A DNA stretch of 64,000 nt from Cohnella laeviribosi DSM 21336. Its GTDB lineage: Bacteria; Bacillota; Bacilli; Paenibacillales; Paenibacillaceae. The stretch is taken from NCBI RefSeq assembly GCF_000378425.1, contig NZ_KB899809.1, positions 173,559-237,558 on the forward strand, written 5' to 3'. The translations under genes were made by a program, and so were the position numbers. The notes beneath the pieces are model-generated. The model saw only the letters and a list, made by a program, of their open reading frames with translations, made no database searches and was not told where the DNA came from. Shown here piece by piece: positions 16,143 to 25,141 of this stretch (position 1 is the first letter of the stretch; each line of letters opens with the position of its first letter).

Positions 16143-17792
16143 CTACCGGTACGTCGGATACACGATGCCGATATCCAGCGTCCGGTCGAACGCTCCGCCG
16201 GCATAGGCCAGCCGCTCGTTGCCCTTCACGGCAAACGGAATGTCCCGGCCGCGATAATGAATCTTCCCTTCGACCGTCCGAACGCTCATGCCGACAATGC
16301 CGGCCAGCTCCCCGCGGCGGTCGGTGACGATGCGGATTCCGCTCGGAAACCGCATCCAGCGCTCTCCGTCTCGGTAAATTTCGCAGCCCTCCCGCGTATT
16401 GATCAGCTCGTAGGTTACGCCTTCCACCGTCCGGCCGTACGCCGTCTCGCCGGCGACCTCCTCCCCGTGGTCCATCGGATACGGCACAAGTCCGGTGAAC
16501 CATAGCTCGCCGTCCGGCCGGGGCTGAATGCCGCACAGCCGCTCCACATAGTCCAGCAGGCAGAGAATCGAAGGCGAGTAGGCCTCGGTAAACCCTTCGT
16601 CGCCCGTCCACGGGCTGAGCGTCTGCGCGAACCGGGTCGCCTTGGCAAACGCGGAGAGGATCGGCTGCATGACCCACGTCAGCTCCACATGGCGGCCGTG
16701 ATGCTCGAACGCATGCGGAGCGCGGATCAGGCTGAGAAAATTGGAAGGTCCGGCCCAACTGTTGTAGCTCGAAGACGGATCGAACCGGGGATCGTCCATG
16801 GCGATCGACGTAAACGGATATTTGGCGAAAAACTTGCTTGTGTTCAGCAAATACCGGCGCAGCATCTCATCGAAAAAGCCGCGTTCGCCCACCTCGCACG
16901 CCATGACCCGAAGCAGCACGTCGGATTGAACCCGGACGAACGCATCGTTGCGGTCCCGGTCGTAAAAGAAGAAGTCCTTCTCGTCGAAGCAGTAGCGGAA
17001 CAGGCTGTCCAAGCTGCGCCGGGCCTTCTCCCGCCACTCGTCCCCCGGCAGGCCGAGCTCTTCCGCCATGCGCGCCAAATACAGCCGCTGGCAATACACG
17101 TTCGCCGTCAAATCCGGCGCCAGAAACGGCAATACCGGCGAATCCGGATCGAACTTCGCCGCATCGCTTAAATGCGGCGTATCCGGCACATGCCAGAAAC
17201 GGGGCGACAAATCGTGGCCGGTGTCGTACGTGCCGAACGCTTCGACGCAGCCGGTGCCGCGCGTATCGCGGAAAGCGGCCAGCCAGCCGTCGTAGCGGGC
17301 CATCGCGTCGTACATTGTCTTCAGAAACGTTTTGTCCCGCCCGTTAAGGCGGTAATGGTTCCAGACGCTCCGGGCGAGCGGCGATACGAGCTGGATTTGC
17401 CGGTAAGCCGGACCTTGCTCCGTCACCTTGTACGGCAGCAGCCCGTCCTCCCGCTGATGGACGGCGAACGAACGGTAAGTCGCCTCCGATACGGACGGAA
17501 CAAACCGGGACAGCAGCTCCGCATTGATCGTTCCGGTGCTCTCCAGCCAGCAGCCGAGATAAATCCCGCCTTCTTGCAGGATCGGTTCGCCGCTGCCGGT
17601 CGGCACGATGCAGTCCAGCAGCTTGCGAAGCGCCGCGTAATACACCTGCTCCAGCTTTCCCGCCGAAGCCGCGAACCGCACGCCGGACCGCCGCCATTCC
17701 GCCATCACCTGCGAATCCGACGCTTTTTTCAGCTCCCCGACCTTTTCGTCGACCGATAGTTCTCTAAGTCGCTTTAACAAAACATCGTTCAT
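16143..17792 (-). CDS. MGH1-like (alpha/alpha)6-barrel glycoside hydrolase
   Basis: The 549-residue protein resembles the mannosylglycerate-hydrolase-like/GH63-related superfamily: aromatic- and helix-rich throughout, with G-C-W-L-E-S-T-G near 95, A-F-G-T-Y-D-T-G-H-D near 200, and S-S-S-Y-N-S-W-A-G-P-S-N-F near 345, which form the substrate cleft in such barrels. A C-terminal beta-rich segment follows near 450. No signal sequence is seen. It sits between the binding-protein gene and GH43, so it probably attacks the same imported oligosaccharide. The exact linkage cannot be read from sequence. Confidence 0.75.
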   Translation of the reverse strand: MNDVLLKRLRELSVDEKVGELKKASDSQVMAEWRRSGVRFAASAGKLEQVYYAALRKLLDCIVPTGSGEPILQEGGIYLGCWLESTGTINAELLSRFVPSVSEATYRSFAVHQREDGLLPYKVTEQGPAYRQIQLVSPLARSVWNHYRLNGRDKTFLKTMYDAMARYDGWLAAFRDTRGTGCVEAFGTYDTGHDLSPRFWHVPDTPHLSDAAKFDPDSPVLPFLAPDLTANVYCQRLYLARMAEELGLPGDEWREKARRSLDSLFRYCFDEKDFFFYDRDRNDAFVRVQSDVLLRVMACEVGERGFFDEMLRRYLLNTSKFFAKYPFTSIAMDDPRFDPSSSYNSWAGPSNFLSLIRAPHAFEHHGRHVELTWVMQPILSAFAKATRFAQTLSPWTGDEGFTEAYSPSILCLLDYVERLCGIQPRPDGELWFTGLVPYPMDHGEEVAGETAYGRTVEGVTYELINTREGCEIYRDGERWMRFPSGIRIVTDRRGELAGIVGMSVRTVEGKIHYRGRDIPFAVKGNERLAYAGGAFDRTLDIGIVYPTYR

Positions 17793-17880
17793 TTCCGCAG
17801 CCTCGCTTTTGAAGATGAAATAAGGCCCCTTGCCCCTTCAGGCGAAGGTTTCGCCCGCTGCCGACCGATATCGACCGATG

Positions 17881-17914
17881 CCGAAACAGGCTGCCGCCGG
17901 GCAGCCTGTTTCGG
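17881..17914 (-). terminator. Perfect 15-bp stem-loop after binding-protein gene
   Basis: 17881-17895 and 17900-17914 are perfectly complementary around a 4-nt loop. It lies 9 bp after the lipoprotein stop (minus strand) and has no T run, so it probably protects the upstream mRNA or partially terminates before the two hydrolase genes. The remaining spacer to 17792 contains no other feature. Confidence 0.7.
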
Positions 17915-17923
17915 AACATGAGA

Positions 17924-19270
17924 TTAGGAGTTGCCGTTTTGGTTGTTATTAAAGATCTTGACCGTGCCGTTGTAGAAATCTTTCACCGCGTCTTCCACGC
18001 TCTTGCGGCCGAAGCCGATTTCATACAGCGTCGTTTCCGCAAGTTTGGAATATTCGGAGAAGCCCGGCGGATTGTAGCTGACCGCGAACGGCTCTTTTTT
18101 CGCCGCTTCGGAAACCCGGCTCGTGTAGTCGTAGACGATTTTGTCGACCTCGCTCGCTTCGCTTTCCAGCAGCTTGCGGTTTTTGGACGTAACCGGCACG
18201 CCGCGGTCGTTGCCGAGAATTTTGGCCGCGTCCGGATCGTTGATGAAGAAGTTGATCAGCGTCGCCACTTCTTTCGGATGCTTCGTCTTCGCATATCCCG
18301 ACAGACCTTGGCTCGACTCGAACACGACTCCCGTTCCCTTCTCGCCGCGCGGCACCTGAACCAGAATCAGTTTGTCCTGCGTCAGGTTCTGATGCGCCGC
18401 AAGCTGGTTGGACGGAATCAGCCCCATCGCCACTTTGCCCGTTACGATCAGGGATTTGCTCGTGTCGCCCGGAGGATTGGAGACCTGCAGCTCCGCCGGA
18501 ACGACGCCGCCGGCTTTGGAGGTCTCATCCCAGTACCGGAACCACTTCAACGCGTCCGCTTCCTCAAAGCCGAGCGTGCCCTTCGCCATATCGTAAAGCT
18601 GCTTGCCGTTTTGCTTCAGCGCGATGTCCAGGCCGTCGACCGCAAAGTTATACGTGCCGTAGTAGCCTTTGCCCAGCTTGTCGGAAATTTCTTTGCTGAT
18701 GCGCGCGTAGTCTGCCCAGTTCCAGCCGTCCTGCGGGACCGGGATGCCGGCTTTTTCGAACATCGTCTGGTTGACGACGATCCCGCGGGCGTTCGCGCCG
18801 GCGGAAATATGAACCAGCTTGCCGTTCAGCGTGCCGTAATCGATCATCGATTGATCCATATCCGACAGGTCCAGTTCTTTGCCGACGTAAGGTCCGAGAT
18901 CCAGAAGGACGCCCTTAAGCGCATAGTCGACGACGTTGCCGCCGAGGAAAAAGACGTCGGGCGCCGTCCCGGACGCAAGCTGCGTGTTCAGCTTGTCGAA
19001 ATAGCCGGTCGACGGGGCGAATTCGCCGACAACCTTGATATTCGGATGTTTCTGCTGGAACACTTTAAGCGCTTCGTTCGTAATGTCCGCGCGCTTTTGG
19101 TCGCCCCACCACATGATGCGCAGCTCCACCTGCTCGCCGCCGGACGAGCCGCCGCTCGGACTTTCGGAAGCGGACGAACCGCCCGCCCCGCCGCTGCCCG
19201 TTCCGCCCGAACAGGCTGTTGCGATCGCCATCAATGCCGCCAAGACCAGAATGTGCCACTTACGTTTCAT
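17924..19270 (-). CDS. Sugar-binding lipoprotein, UgpB/MalE type
   Basis: A 448-residue lipoprotein: residues 1-19 signal with lipobox A-T-A-C and cysteine at 20, followed by a Ser/Gly-rich tether, then L-R-I-M-W-W-G-D-Q and the typical two-lobe ligand-binding fold (F-F-L-G-G-N-V near 110). ATG 19270 is preferred over the in-frame codon at 19294 because GGGGGG lies 8 bp before it and the signal peptide begins there. It works with the two permeases upstream; its separation from them by 215 bp suggests its own promoter. Class: family 1 extracellular solute-binding protein. Confidence 0.92.
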   Translation of the reverse strand: MKRKWHILVLAALMAIATACSGGTGSGGAGGSSASESPSGGSSGGEQVELRIMWWGDQKRADITNEALKVFQQKHPNIKVVGEFAPSTGYFDKLNTQLASGTAPDVFFLGGNVVDYALKGVLLDLGPYVGKELDLSDMDQSMIDYGTLNGKLVHISAGANARGIVVNQTMFEKAGIPVPQDGWNWADYARISKEISDKLGKGYYGTYNFAVDGLDIALKQNGKQLYDMAKGTLGFEEADALKWFRYWDETSKAGGVVPAELQVSNPPGDTSKSLIVTGKVAMGLIPSNQLAAHQNLTQDKLILVQVPRGEKGTGVVFESSQGLSGYAKTKHPKEVATLINFFINDPDAAKILGNDRGVPVTSKNRKLLESEASEVDKIVYDYTSRVSEAAKKEPFAVSYNPPGFSEYSKLAETTLYEIGFGRKSVEDAVKDFYNGTVKIFNNNQNGNS

Positions 19271-19485
19271 GTTGATTCCCCCCGAAGGTGTCATGAAGTG
19301 AATCCGCTTACAGCTCTAATGGTACGATAACCTTGCCCAAAACGAAATTTCATTCCTTCGGATGTTCATTATTATTTTTTTTGGATCGGCTCATGCACAG
19401 GAAAAAAACTTCGCCCCCCATACTGCCGGCAAGGCAGGATGAGAGGCGAGAACAAGATTTCCCGTGAATGAAAGCCGCTCGACCT
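19271..19485 (-). promoter_or_regulatory. Spacer before binding-protein gene, probable internal promoter region
   Basis: This 215-bp AT-rich stretch separates the permease and binding-protein genes. It holds a CTGCC/GGCAG small hairpin near 19425-19440 and an A/T-rich block at 19370-19385. A TACCAT (minus strand, near 19325) is a possible -10, without a clear -35. No coding sequence is seen. Confidence 0.3.
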
Positions 19486-20322
19486 TTACTTCAGGCCGGT
19501 CGTCGCGATGCCGTCCAGGAAATAGCGCTGGAAGATCAGGAAGATCAGCGTGATCGGCACAAGCGACAGCGTCGACATGGCCAGCAGCGCGCCCCAATCG
19601 GATTGGCCCGACGGGTCGAACAGCGAGCGGATGCCCAATTGTACCGTAAAAAGCTTGATGTCGCTCAAGTAAATCATTTGGCTGAAGAAGTCGTCCCACG
19701 ACCAGATGAACGTAAAGATCGCAGCCGAGATCAAAGCCGGCACAAGCAGCGGCAGGATGATGCGCCCGTAAATTTGCCGCTGGCTGCAGCCGTCGATCGT
19801 CGCGCTTTCGTCGAGCTCGCGCGGAATGCCGCGAATAAACTGCACCATCAAGAGGATAAAAAACGAATCGTGCGCCAGCCACTTGGGCAGGATCAGCGGA
19901 TAATAAGTGTTGATCCACTGCAGCTTGTCGTAGATGATGTACTGCGGAATCAGCGTGACATGATACGGCAGCATGATCGTCACCAGCATGAGCGAAAACC
20001 ACAATTTCCGCAGTTTAAAGTTCAGGCGGGCGAAGGCAAAGGCCGCGAGCGAGCAGGTCGCCAGATTGCCGAGCACGCTCATGACCGAAATCAGCCAGGA
20101 ATTCGCAAAGAAGCGCCCGAACGAAACGTGCTGCAGGCCCCTCCAGCCGTTCGCGTAGTTGTCCAGCGTAAACGCCTTCGGCCAGAGCCCCGTGTCGGTA
20201 AAGATCATTTGATTCGGCTTAAAGGAACTGCTCACCAGCCACAGCACCGGATACAGCATGAGGATGCCGACAAGAATGATGACCGCGTGTTTGGCGGCGG
20301 CGGCAACGGATTTGGTTCGCAT
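19486..20322 (-). CDS. Carbohydrate ABC transporter permease, MalG/UgpE type
   Basis: 278 residues with six membrane helices and the loop E-S-A-T-I-D-G-C-S near residue 190 followed by Y-G-R-I-I-L-P-L-L-V-P-A, which docks the ATPase. It ends I-A-T-T-G-L-K, normal for the MalG half. The gene follows its MalF-like partner after 6 bp. No ATPase gene is nearby, so a shared MsmX-type ATPase is expected. Confidence 0.93.
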   Translation of the reverse strand: MRTKSVAAAAKHAVIILVGILMLYPVLWLVSSSFKPNQMIFTDTGLWPKAFTLDNYANGWRGLQHVSFGRFFANSWLISVMSVLGNLATCSLAAFAFARLNFKLRKLWFSLMLVTIMLPYHVTLIPQYIIYDKLQWINTYYPLILPKWLAHDSFFILLMVQFIRGIPRELDESATIDGCSQRQIYGRIILPLLVPALISAAIFTFIWSWDDFFSQMIYLSDIKLFTVQLGIRSLFDPSGQSDWGALLAMSTLSLVPITLIFLIFQRYFLDGIATTGLK

Positions 20323-20328
20323 CGCTTC

Positions 20329-21243
20329 TTACCTCCCTTCCTTGCTGTCGCCGTAGAAGACCCAGAATTTCGAGGTGGCGAAAAGGACGGCGGTGAACGC
20401 CCCGATGATCAGCAGCATAATCCAGGCCAGCGCGGACGCATAGCCCATATCGAAAAACGAGAAGCCTTTCAGATAGAGATAAAGCGTATAGAACATCGTC
20501 GCGTCGAGCGGGCCGCCGCGGCCGTCGCCGATCACGTATGCGGGCGTAAACGCCTGAAACGAGTTGATGATGCTCATGACCAGGTTAAAGAAAAGCACCG
20601 GCGAGAGCATCGGCAGCGTAATGCGGAAAAACTGCCGCACTTTGCCCGCTCCGTCCACCTGTGCGGCTTCGTACAAATCGGCCGGAATCTGCTTGAGTCC
20701 CGCGAGGAAAATGACCATCGCCGAACCGAATTGCCAGACCGACAGCGAGACGATGGTATAGATGATGTAGTCGGGGTGGGAAATCCACGACGGCCCCTCG
20801 ATGCCGAACAGGCCGAGAAACTTGTTGATCAGGCCCTCGCCGTCAAAAATCTGTCTCCACACGATGGCGATGGCCACGCTTCCTCCAAGCAGCGAGGGAA
20901 TGTAATAAACCGTCCGGTACAGCCCGAGCGCCCGAATCCCCTTGTTCAGCATCATGGCGATGAGCAGGGCAAACGCAAGCCGGAGCGGAACGGACAGGAA
21001 CACATATTGGAAAGTAAGCGAAATGGAGTTTTTAAACGTCTGGTCTTCGGTAAAAATGCTCACGAAGTTGGAAAACCCGATCCACTCGGGCGGACTGAGC
21101 AGGTTGTACCTGGTAAATGAAAAATAAAGCGACCCCAACATCGGGCCGAGCGTCAGGCAAAAAAATCCGATCAGCCACGGCAGCAAAAAGACGTAAGCCG
21201 TAAGATTGTGCTCGTTGGACAATGGCCGGCGTGACTTTCGCAT
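20329..21243 (-). CDS. Sugar ABC transporter permease, MalF/UgpA type
   Basis: 304 residues with six helices; the opening A-Y-V-F-L-L-P-W-L-I-G-F-F is characteristic of UgpA-like proteins, and the loop Y-E-A-A-Q-V-D-G-A-G near 205 plus F-F-R-I-T-L-P-M-L-S-P is the ATPase contact. ATG 21243 is chosen because AGAGGGGGAAGC ends 4 bp before it; the frame is open to 21279. It is the first gene of the second uptake unit and lies 62 bp downstream of the response-regulator gene. Confidence 0.93.
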   Translation of the reverse strand: MRKSRRPLSNEHNLTAYVFLLPWLIGFFCLTLGPMLGSLYFSFTRYNLLSPPEWIGFSNFVSIFTEDQTFKNSISLTFQYVFLSVPLRLAFALLIAMMLNKGIRALGLYRTVYYIPSLLGGSVAIAIVWRQIFDGEGLINKFLGLFGIEGPSWISHPDYIIYTIVSLSVWQFGSAMVIFLAGLKQIPADLYEAAQVDGAGKVRQFFRITLPMLSPVLFFNLVMSIINSFQAFTPAYVIGDGRGGPLDATMFYTLYLYLKGFSFFDMGYASALAWIMLLIIGAFTAVLFATSKFWVFYGDSKEGR

Positions 21244-21305
21244 CTTGCTTCCCCCTCTTGTACGGTGTATTTCCATCATAAGAGGGGGAAGAAACGTTAT
21301 GAATG

Positions 21306-22910
21306 CTATTTTTTCGGGTTTTCGCTTTCAAATTTTACAGATGCCCGCTGCCGGTAATCCGACGGCGTCATCCCGTACATCCGCTTGAATTTCGAGCTGA
21401 AATAGCTGGCGTTGGAAAATCCGGTAAGCTCGGCGATATCCCAAAGACTGAGCGTCGTCTCCTCGAGCAGCCGGACCGCATGCTCCATTCGCACCTCGTT
21501 CACATACTGGATGAACGACTTGCCGACTTTGGATTTGAACATCTCGGAAAAATAGGACGGATTGTAGTTGAACTTCTCCGCGATCATCGTCAAATTCAGG
21601 TCGTACATGTAATTTTCGTCGATAAATTTTTGCGCCGCCTTGATCAGCGACGAATCGGCTTCGCCGGACTCGCTTTTCAGCCGATGGACGATTTTGAGCG
21701 CAAGCCGGTTCAGAAACCGTACCGCCTTCTCCACCGAATCGAAACTGAGCGCGATCTCCGGCCGAAGCCACAGCTGGTCGCCGCTTTCAAGCGGGACGCG
21801 CGCATCGTAGGCGACCGATTCGATGGCCAGATACAGTTGGAAAATGACTTTGTAGAACCTCGCTTTCGACATGCCGATCGCTTCCTGCAGCTCGCGGCGG
21901 ACCGCCTGCTCGAACGCTTCCCGCTCGCCGCGCGAAAGATACCGTACGATCACCTTGACCGTCTCCTCCGGAAGAGCGGCTTGGCAGGCGGAATGCCGAA
22001 GATCCTCGGGCAGGCCGCTGCCTTGCAGGCTCCAGTCCAGAAGCGAGGCCGTATAGCCCTCCTTCCACTGCCCGAACCCGGTCACCGGACGCCCCACGCC
22101 AATGGCGAGCTCGAAGCCCAGAAACGCGTTCACGTTCCGGGACAACGCCTCCGCGAACGCCTTCCGGCGCTCTTCGTTGTCGGGCATAACAAAATGCATG
22201 AGTCCGGGGTAATTCGCATCGCGGAAAACATGGACCTCATCGTGGAATGGCTCCGCGCATTCCCGGCAGATGGCCTCAAGCGGCAGCCGAAACTTGTCCG
22301 GCGTCCGCTCCGGGGACGCGGCCGCGTCGGCCCGCTCCTGAAGGCCGACGGTCATGAAGCGGACGGTCTTGTTGTCCCACGAGTCCAGCTCGAACAGGCG
22401 CGAACGGTCCCGGTCGAGACGGAGGGAATCCGGTTCGTCTTTGACCAGACGGACGATAAACTGCTCCTTCATCTCCTTGTAATATTGCGACAGCCGCCAG
22501 CGGATGAACGCCTCCTCGTCCCGGTGGCGCCGCTGCTCGTCCAGCTCCTTTTTCACGTTGGCCAGCGCTTCCGTCAGCTCGTCCCTTGCGACCGGCTTGA
22601 GCAAGTAATTGCGCGCCTGGCTGCGGATGGCGGCCTTCGCGTATTGAAAATCCTCGTAACCGGTAATGACGATAAGACGCAGCAACGGATACTGCTCGCG
22701 GCAGGCGTCGAGAAACGAAATGCCGTCCATGACCGGCATATTCATATCGGTCAGCACGACGTCGATCGCTTCGTTGGCCAGCCGTTCCAACGCTTCCGTG
22801 CCGTTGGCGGCTTCTCCCGCAATTTCGAATCCCAGGCTTTCCCAATCTACCTTAAGCCGCAACCCTTGCCGGATTTCCGGTTCGTCATCCACGATCAAGA
22901 CGCGATACAT
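21306..22910 (-). CDS. YesN-type response regulator, AraC output
   Basis: 534 residues: receiver domain 1-120 with D8/D9, phosphoacceptor D55 (V-L-T-D-M-N-M-P) and K in L-K-P-V; a long central region; and a C-terminal AraC double helix-turn-helix (I-A-E-L-T-G-F and F-S-S-K-F-K-R-M-Y-G-M-T-P). ATG 22910 follows AGGAGG with 9-nt spacing. It overlaps the kinase gene by 26 bp and is directly upstream of the permease genes, so it most likely activates them when the substrate is sensed. Confidence 0.93.
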   Translation of the reverse strand: MYRVLIVDDEPEIRQGLRLKVDWESLGFEIAGEAANGTEALERLANEAIDVVLTDMNMPVMDGISFLDACREQYPLLRLIVITGYEDFQYAKAAIRSQARNYLLKPVARDELTEALANVKKELDEQRRHRDEEAFIRWRLSQYYKEMKEQFIVRLVKDEPDSLRLDRDRSRLFELDSWDNKTVRFMTVGLQERADAAASPERTPDKFRLPLEAICRECAEPFHDEVHVFRDANYPGLMHFVMPDNEERRKAFAEALSRNVNAFLGFELAIGVGRPVTGFGQWKEGYTASLLDWSLQGSGLPEDLRHSACQAALPEETVKVIVRYLSRGEREAFEQAVRRELQEAIGMSKARFYKVIFQLYLAIESVAYDARVPLESGDQLWLRPEIALSFDSVEKAVRFLNRLALKIVHRLKSESGEADSSLIKAAQKFIDENYMYDLNLTMIAEKFNYNPSYFSEMFKSKVGKSFIQYVNEVRMEHAVRLLEETTLSLWDIAELTGFSNASYFSSKFKRMYGMTPSDYRQRASVKFESENPKK

Positions 22911-24705
22911 GCTGCTGTTCCTCCTGTACGGGCAAGATGAGTTCAATGGACGTGCCTTCGCCTTCGGCCGAATCGATTCTGACTTCGAACAGGGAGCCGT
23001 AATACAACCGGCATCGGGCAAGCACATTGCCGAGACCGATCCGGCTGCTGCGGCTCGACAGAATCGAATGGGGCTGCGCGGAAGCCGATTGCTCGAGCAG
23101 TTTCCGCCGCAGCTCCGGCGCAATCCCCGGGCCGTTGTCGGCCACCGTCAGGCGGACGCGCCCCCGCTCCTGCCGGACGCGTATGTTTACGCTTACGTTC
23201 GGACGATAGCCGAAGCCGTATTTGACGGCATTCTCGATCAGCGGTTGCAAAATGAACTTGACGATCTCGATCCCCTCAAGCCGCCCCTCCTCTTTCATGT
23301 CGATGCGAAGCCGGTCGCCGAAACGGATCTGCAGGATCGTCATGTAATAGCGCGCGTATTTCAGTTCCTCCTCCAATTGGACCAAGTCGTCGCTTATTTT
23401 CAGCGAAAAACGCATCATCCTCCCGAGCGATTCGATCACCTGAAGCGTATCTTCCGTCCGTTTCTGCATCGTCAGGCTGCTCATCAGCTCCAGCGTGTTG
23501 AACAGGAAATGGGGATTAATCTGCATCAGCAGCGCTTTGTACTCCGCCTGCTGCCTGAGCATCTTCAGCTCGAACTCGTTTTTGATATGGTTCCGCAGTT
23601 GAACGACCATCGTGCGGAACGTCGAAGTCGCAAAGCCGACCTCGTTGCGGATCCGATTGTCCGGAGGCAGGCGGCTCAGCGCCTGCTCGAAGTCGCCCCG
23701 CTGAACGTGCCGCATCGCCTGAACGAGCCGCGACAGCGGCTTGGCGATGCCGTGCGACAGCCAGCTCGCCAGCAACAGGGACAAAATCAGCAGCAGGGAA
23801 GCGATCAGCAGTATCGTATGCCGCAGCTTGAACAGTTGGGCGTACAAATCCTGTTCGGAGACGAACCCGACGAGCATCCAGTTCGTTTGCGGAAGCTTCT
23901 TGTATACGAGAATATCCGTTTTGCGGTTGTCGTGTTTGAGGTAGACGACGCCCTGCTTCTGGCCGCCGGCGCGAATCGCTTCCACCTGTTTCAGCATGCT
24001 TTCGTTCGGGCGGTACTCCTCCTGGGACAGCATCGGCCGGCCATGCTGATCCAGCAAATAGATGGTGCCGCTCTCGCCCAGATGAATCCGGTTAAGCGGT
24101 TCCAAAAAATCGTCCGCGCTTACGTTGACCTTCATGATGCTTCGCGTCTGCGCGGGATGGAACGAACCGATCGGCATCAGCATGCTGACGACCGGATGCG
24201 AATTGTGGTTGCGCAATTCCGCCGTATCCTGATGGGACGGCACCCAATATTCCTCGTTATGGATAAAGCGGCTGTACCAGTCGTCCTTCAAAAAGGACCG
24301 GTCGAACACGATCTGATTGCCGCTGCTGACCCACATGCCTTCCCGCCGGTAGACGGTAACGGACGTTACGCTCGAATAGCTGTTGGTCGTTTGGGTCAAA
24401 AACTGGCTTAACCGATAGTGGGCCACATATTTTTCGGCGGACGTGGCGTTCGGGTCGGAGACGACGGTGTCCCAGTCGTGCGTAATATCGCTGTTGAAGA
24501 CGATGGACGCCAGGTCGTAGATTTGCGTCCGCAGCATGCCGATGTACGACCCGTATTCATCCATCTTCTCCAGCGCCGACGATTCGATATAGGAACGGAT
24601 AATCGAACGGGACTGGTTAAAGAGCAGAACGGACAGCGTCCCGAAGGATAACACGAAGAGCAGCACGAAGATCGCGATCAACCGGTTTCGAAGCGAGTAT
24701 AACAT
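22885..24705 (-). CDS. YesM-type sensor histidine kinase
   Basis: 606 residues, intact. Helix at 10-30, extracellular sensor of about 250 residues (dCache-like), second helix near 285-305, HAMP, then the histidine-kinase domain with I-N-P-H-F-L-F-N-T-L (phosphoacceptor His near 395), L-Q-P-L-I-E-N-A (N box) and D-N-G-P-G-I (G1 box). The second glycine box (R-I-G-L-G-N-V) is present. It senses an extracellular sugar or the loaded binding protein and signals to the adjacent YesN-type regulator. It provides a full-length comparison for the frameshifted kinase at 7792-9596. Confidence 0.94.
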   Translation of the reverse strand: MLYSLRNRLIAIFVLLFVLSFGTLSVLLFNQSRSIIRSYIESSALEKMDEYGSYIGMLRTQIYDLASIVFNSDITHDWDTVVSDPNATSAEKYVAHYRLSQFLTQTTNSYSSVTSVTVYRREGMWVSSGNQIVFDRSFLKDDWYSRFIHNEEYWVPSHQDTAELRNHNSHPVVSMLMPIGSFHPAQTRSIMKVNVSADDFLEPLNRIHLGESGTIYLLDQHGRPMLSQEEYRPNESMLKQVEAIRAGGQKQGVVYLKHDNRKTDILVYKKLPQTNWMLVGFVSEQDLYAQLFKLRHTILLIASLLLILSLLLASWLSHGIAKPLSRLVQAMRHVQRGDFEQALSRLPPDNRIRNEVGFATSTFRTMVVQLRNHIKNEFELKMLRQQAEYKALLMQINPHFLFNTLELMSSLTMQKRTEDTLQVIESLGRMMRFSLKISDDLVQLEEELKYARYYMTILQIRFGDRLRIDMKEEGRLEGIEIVKFILQPLIENAVKYGFGYRPNVSVNIRVRQERGRVRLTVADNGPGIAPELRRKLLEQSASAQPHSILSSRSSRIGLGNVLARCRLYYGSLFEVRIDSAEGEGTSIELILPVQEEQQHVSRLDRG

Positions 24706-24862
24706 GGCTTGTCCCCTCTCTGTCCTTGCGGCCGACCGAATGCAAAAGGTGTGTTGTGTTGCTTCCCATTATATCGGCATCGGCCGGGTCAAACCAAGTC
24801 CTCGCGTTTCATTCGGCTTCCGCCCTTCATGCCTCGTTCCAAGCCGGGCGGCAAAATGACAA

Positions 24863-24907
24863 TTGTATTCCGGCCCGGATGCGTTATAATAATGATAATG
24901 ATTATCG
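24863..24907 (+). promoter_or_regulatory. Promoter with Fur box
   Basis: TTGTAT (24863-24868) and TATAAT (24885-24890) are 16 bp apart. Directly after the -10, at 24893-24907, TGATAATGATTATCG matches the Bacillus Fur 7-1-7 consensus TGATAATNATTATCA at all but one position. Fur bound here would cover the transcription start, so the gene at 24941 should be expressed under iron limitation. Confidence 0.75.
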
Positions 24908-24940
24908 TTACGCACACTACGCATGCGAGGGGTCGGTTCA

Positions 24941-25141
24941 ATGAGTCTGCTGCTGCCGCTTACAACGGTTGCGCTTGTCGCTGCGGGAGCTTTCTGCCTC
25001 TTTATGGCGATGGAGCACGATCGGAAGACGAGGGAATCTCTTCTCAGCAAAAAATCCGACCCCGCCCTTGAGATCGGCGGAATCGGATCGCACTCCGTGT
25101 ATGCAGCGTCTTCACGGCCGGCAGACTGGCGCCGCAACTAA
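24941..25141 (+). CDS. Small single-pass membrane protein, iron-regulated
   Basis: 66 residues starting at ATG 24941 with GAGGGG 8 bp upstream; the ATG at 24923 is out-competed because it precedes that site. Residues 3-22 form one membrane helix; the rest is polar with a basic patch (D-R-K-T-R) and no cysteine or histidine cluster. Not recognised. The Fur box upstream makes it an iron-starvation gene. Its TAA overlaps the stop of the convergent P1B-4 ATPase gene by 4 bp, so the two transcripts overlap antisense. It may assist iron uptake or tune the exporter; this is speculation. Confidence 0.65.
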   Translation: MSLLLPLTTVALVAAGAFCLFMAMEHDRKTRESLLSKKSDPALEIGGIGSHSVYAASSRPADWRRN

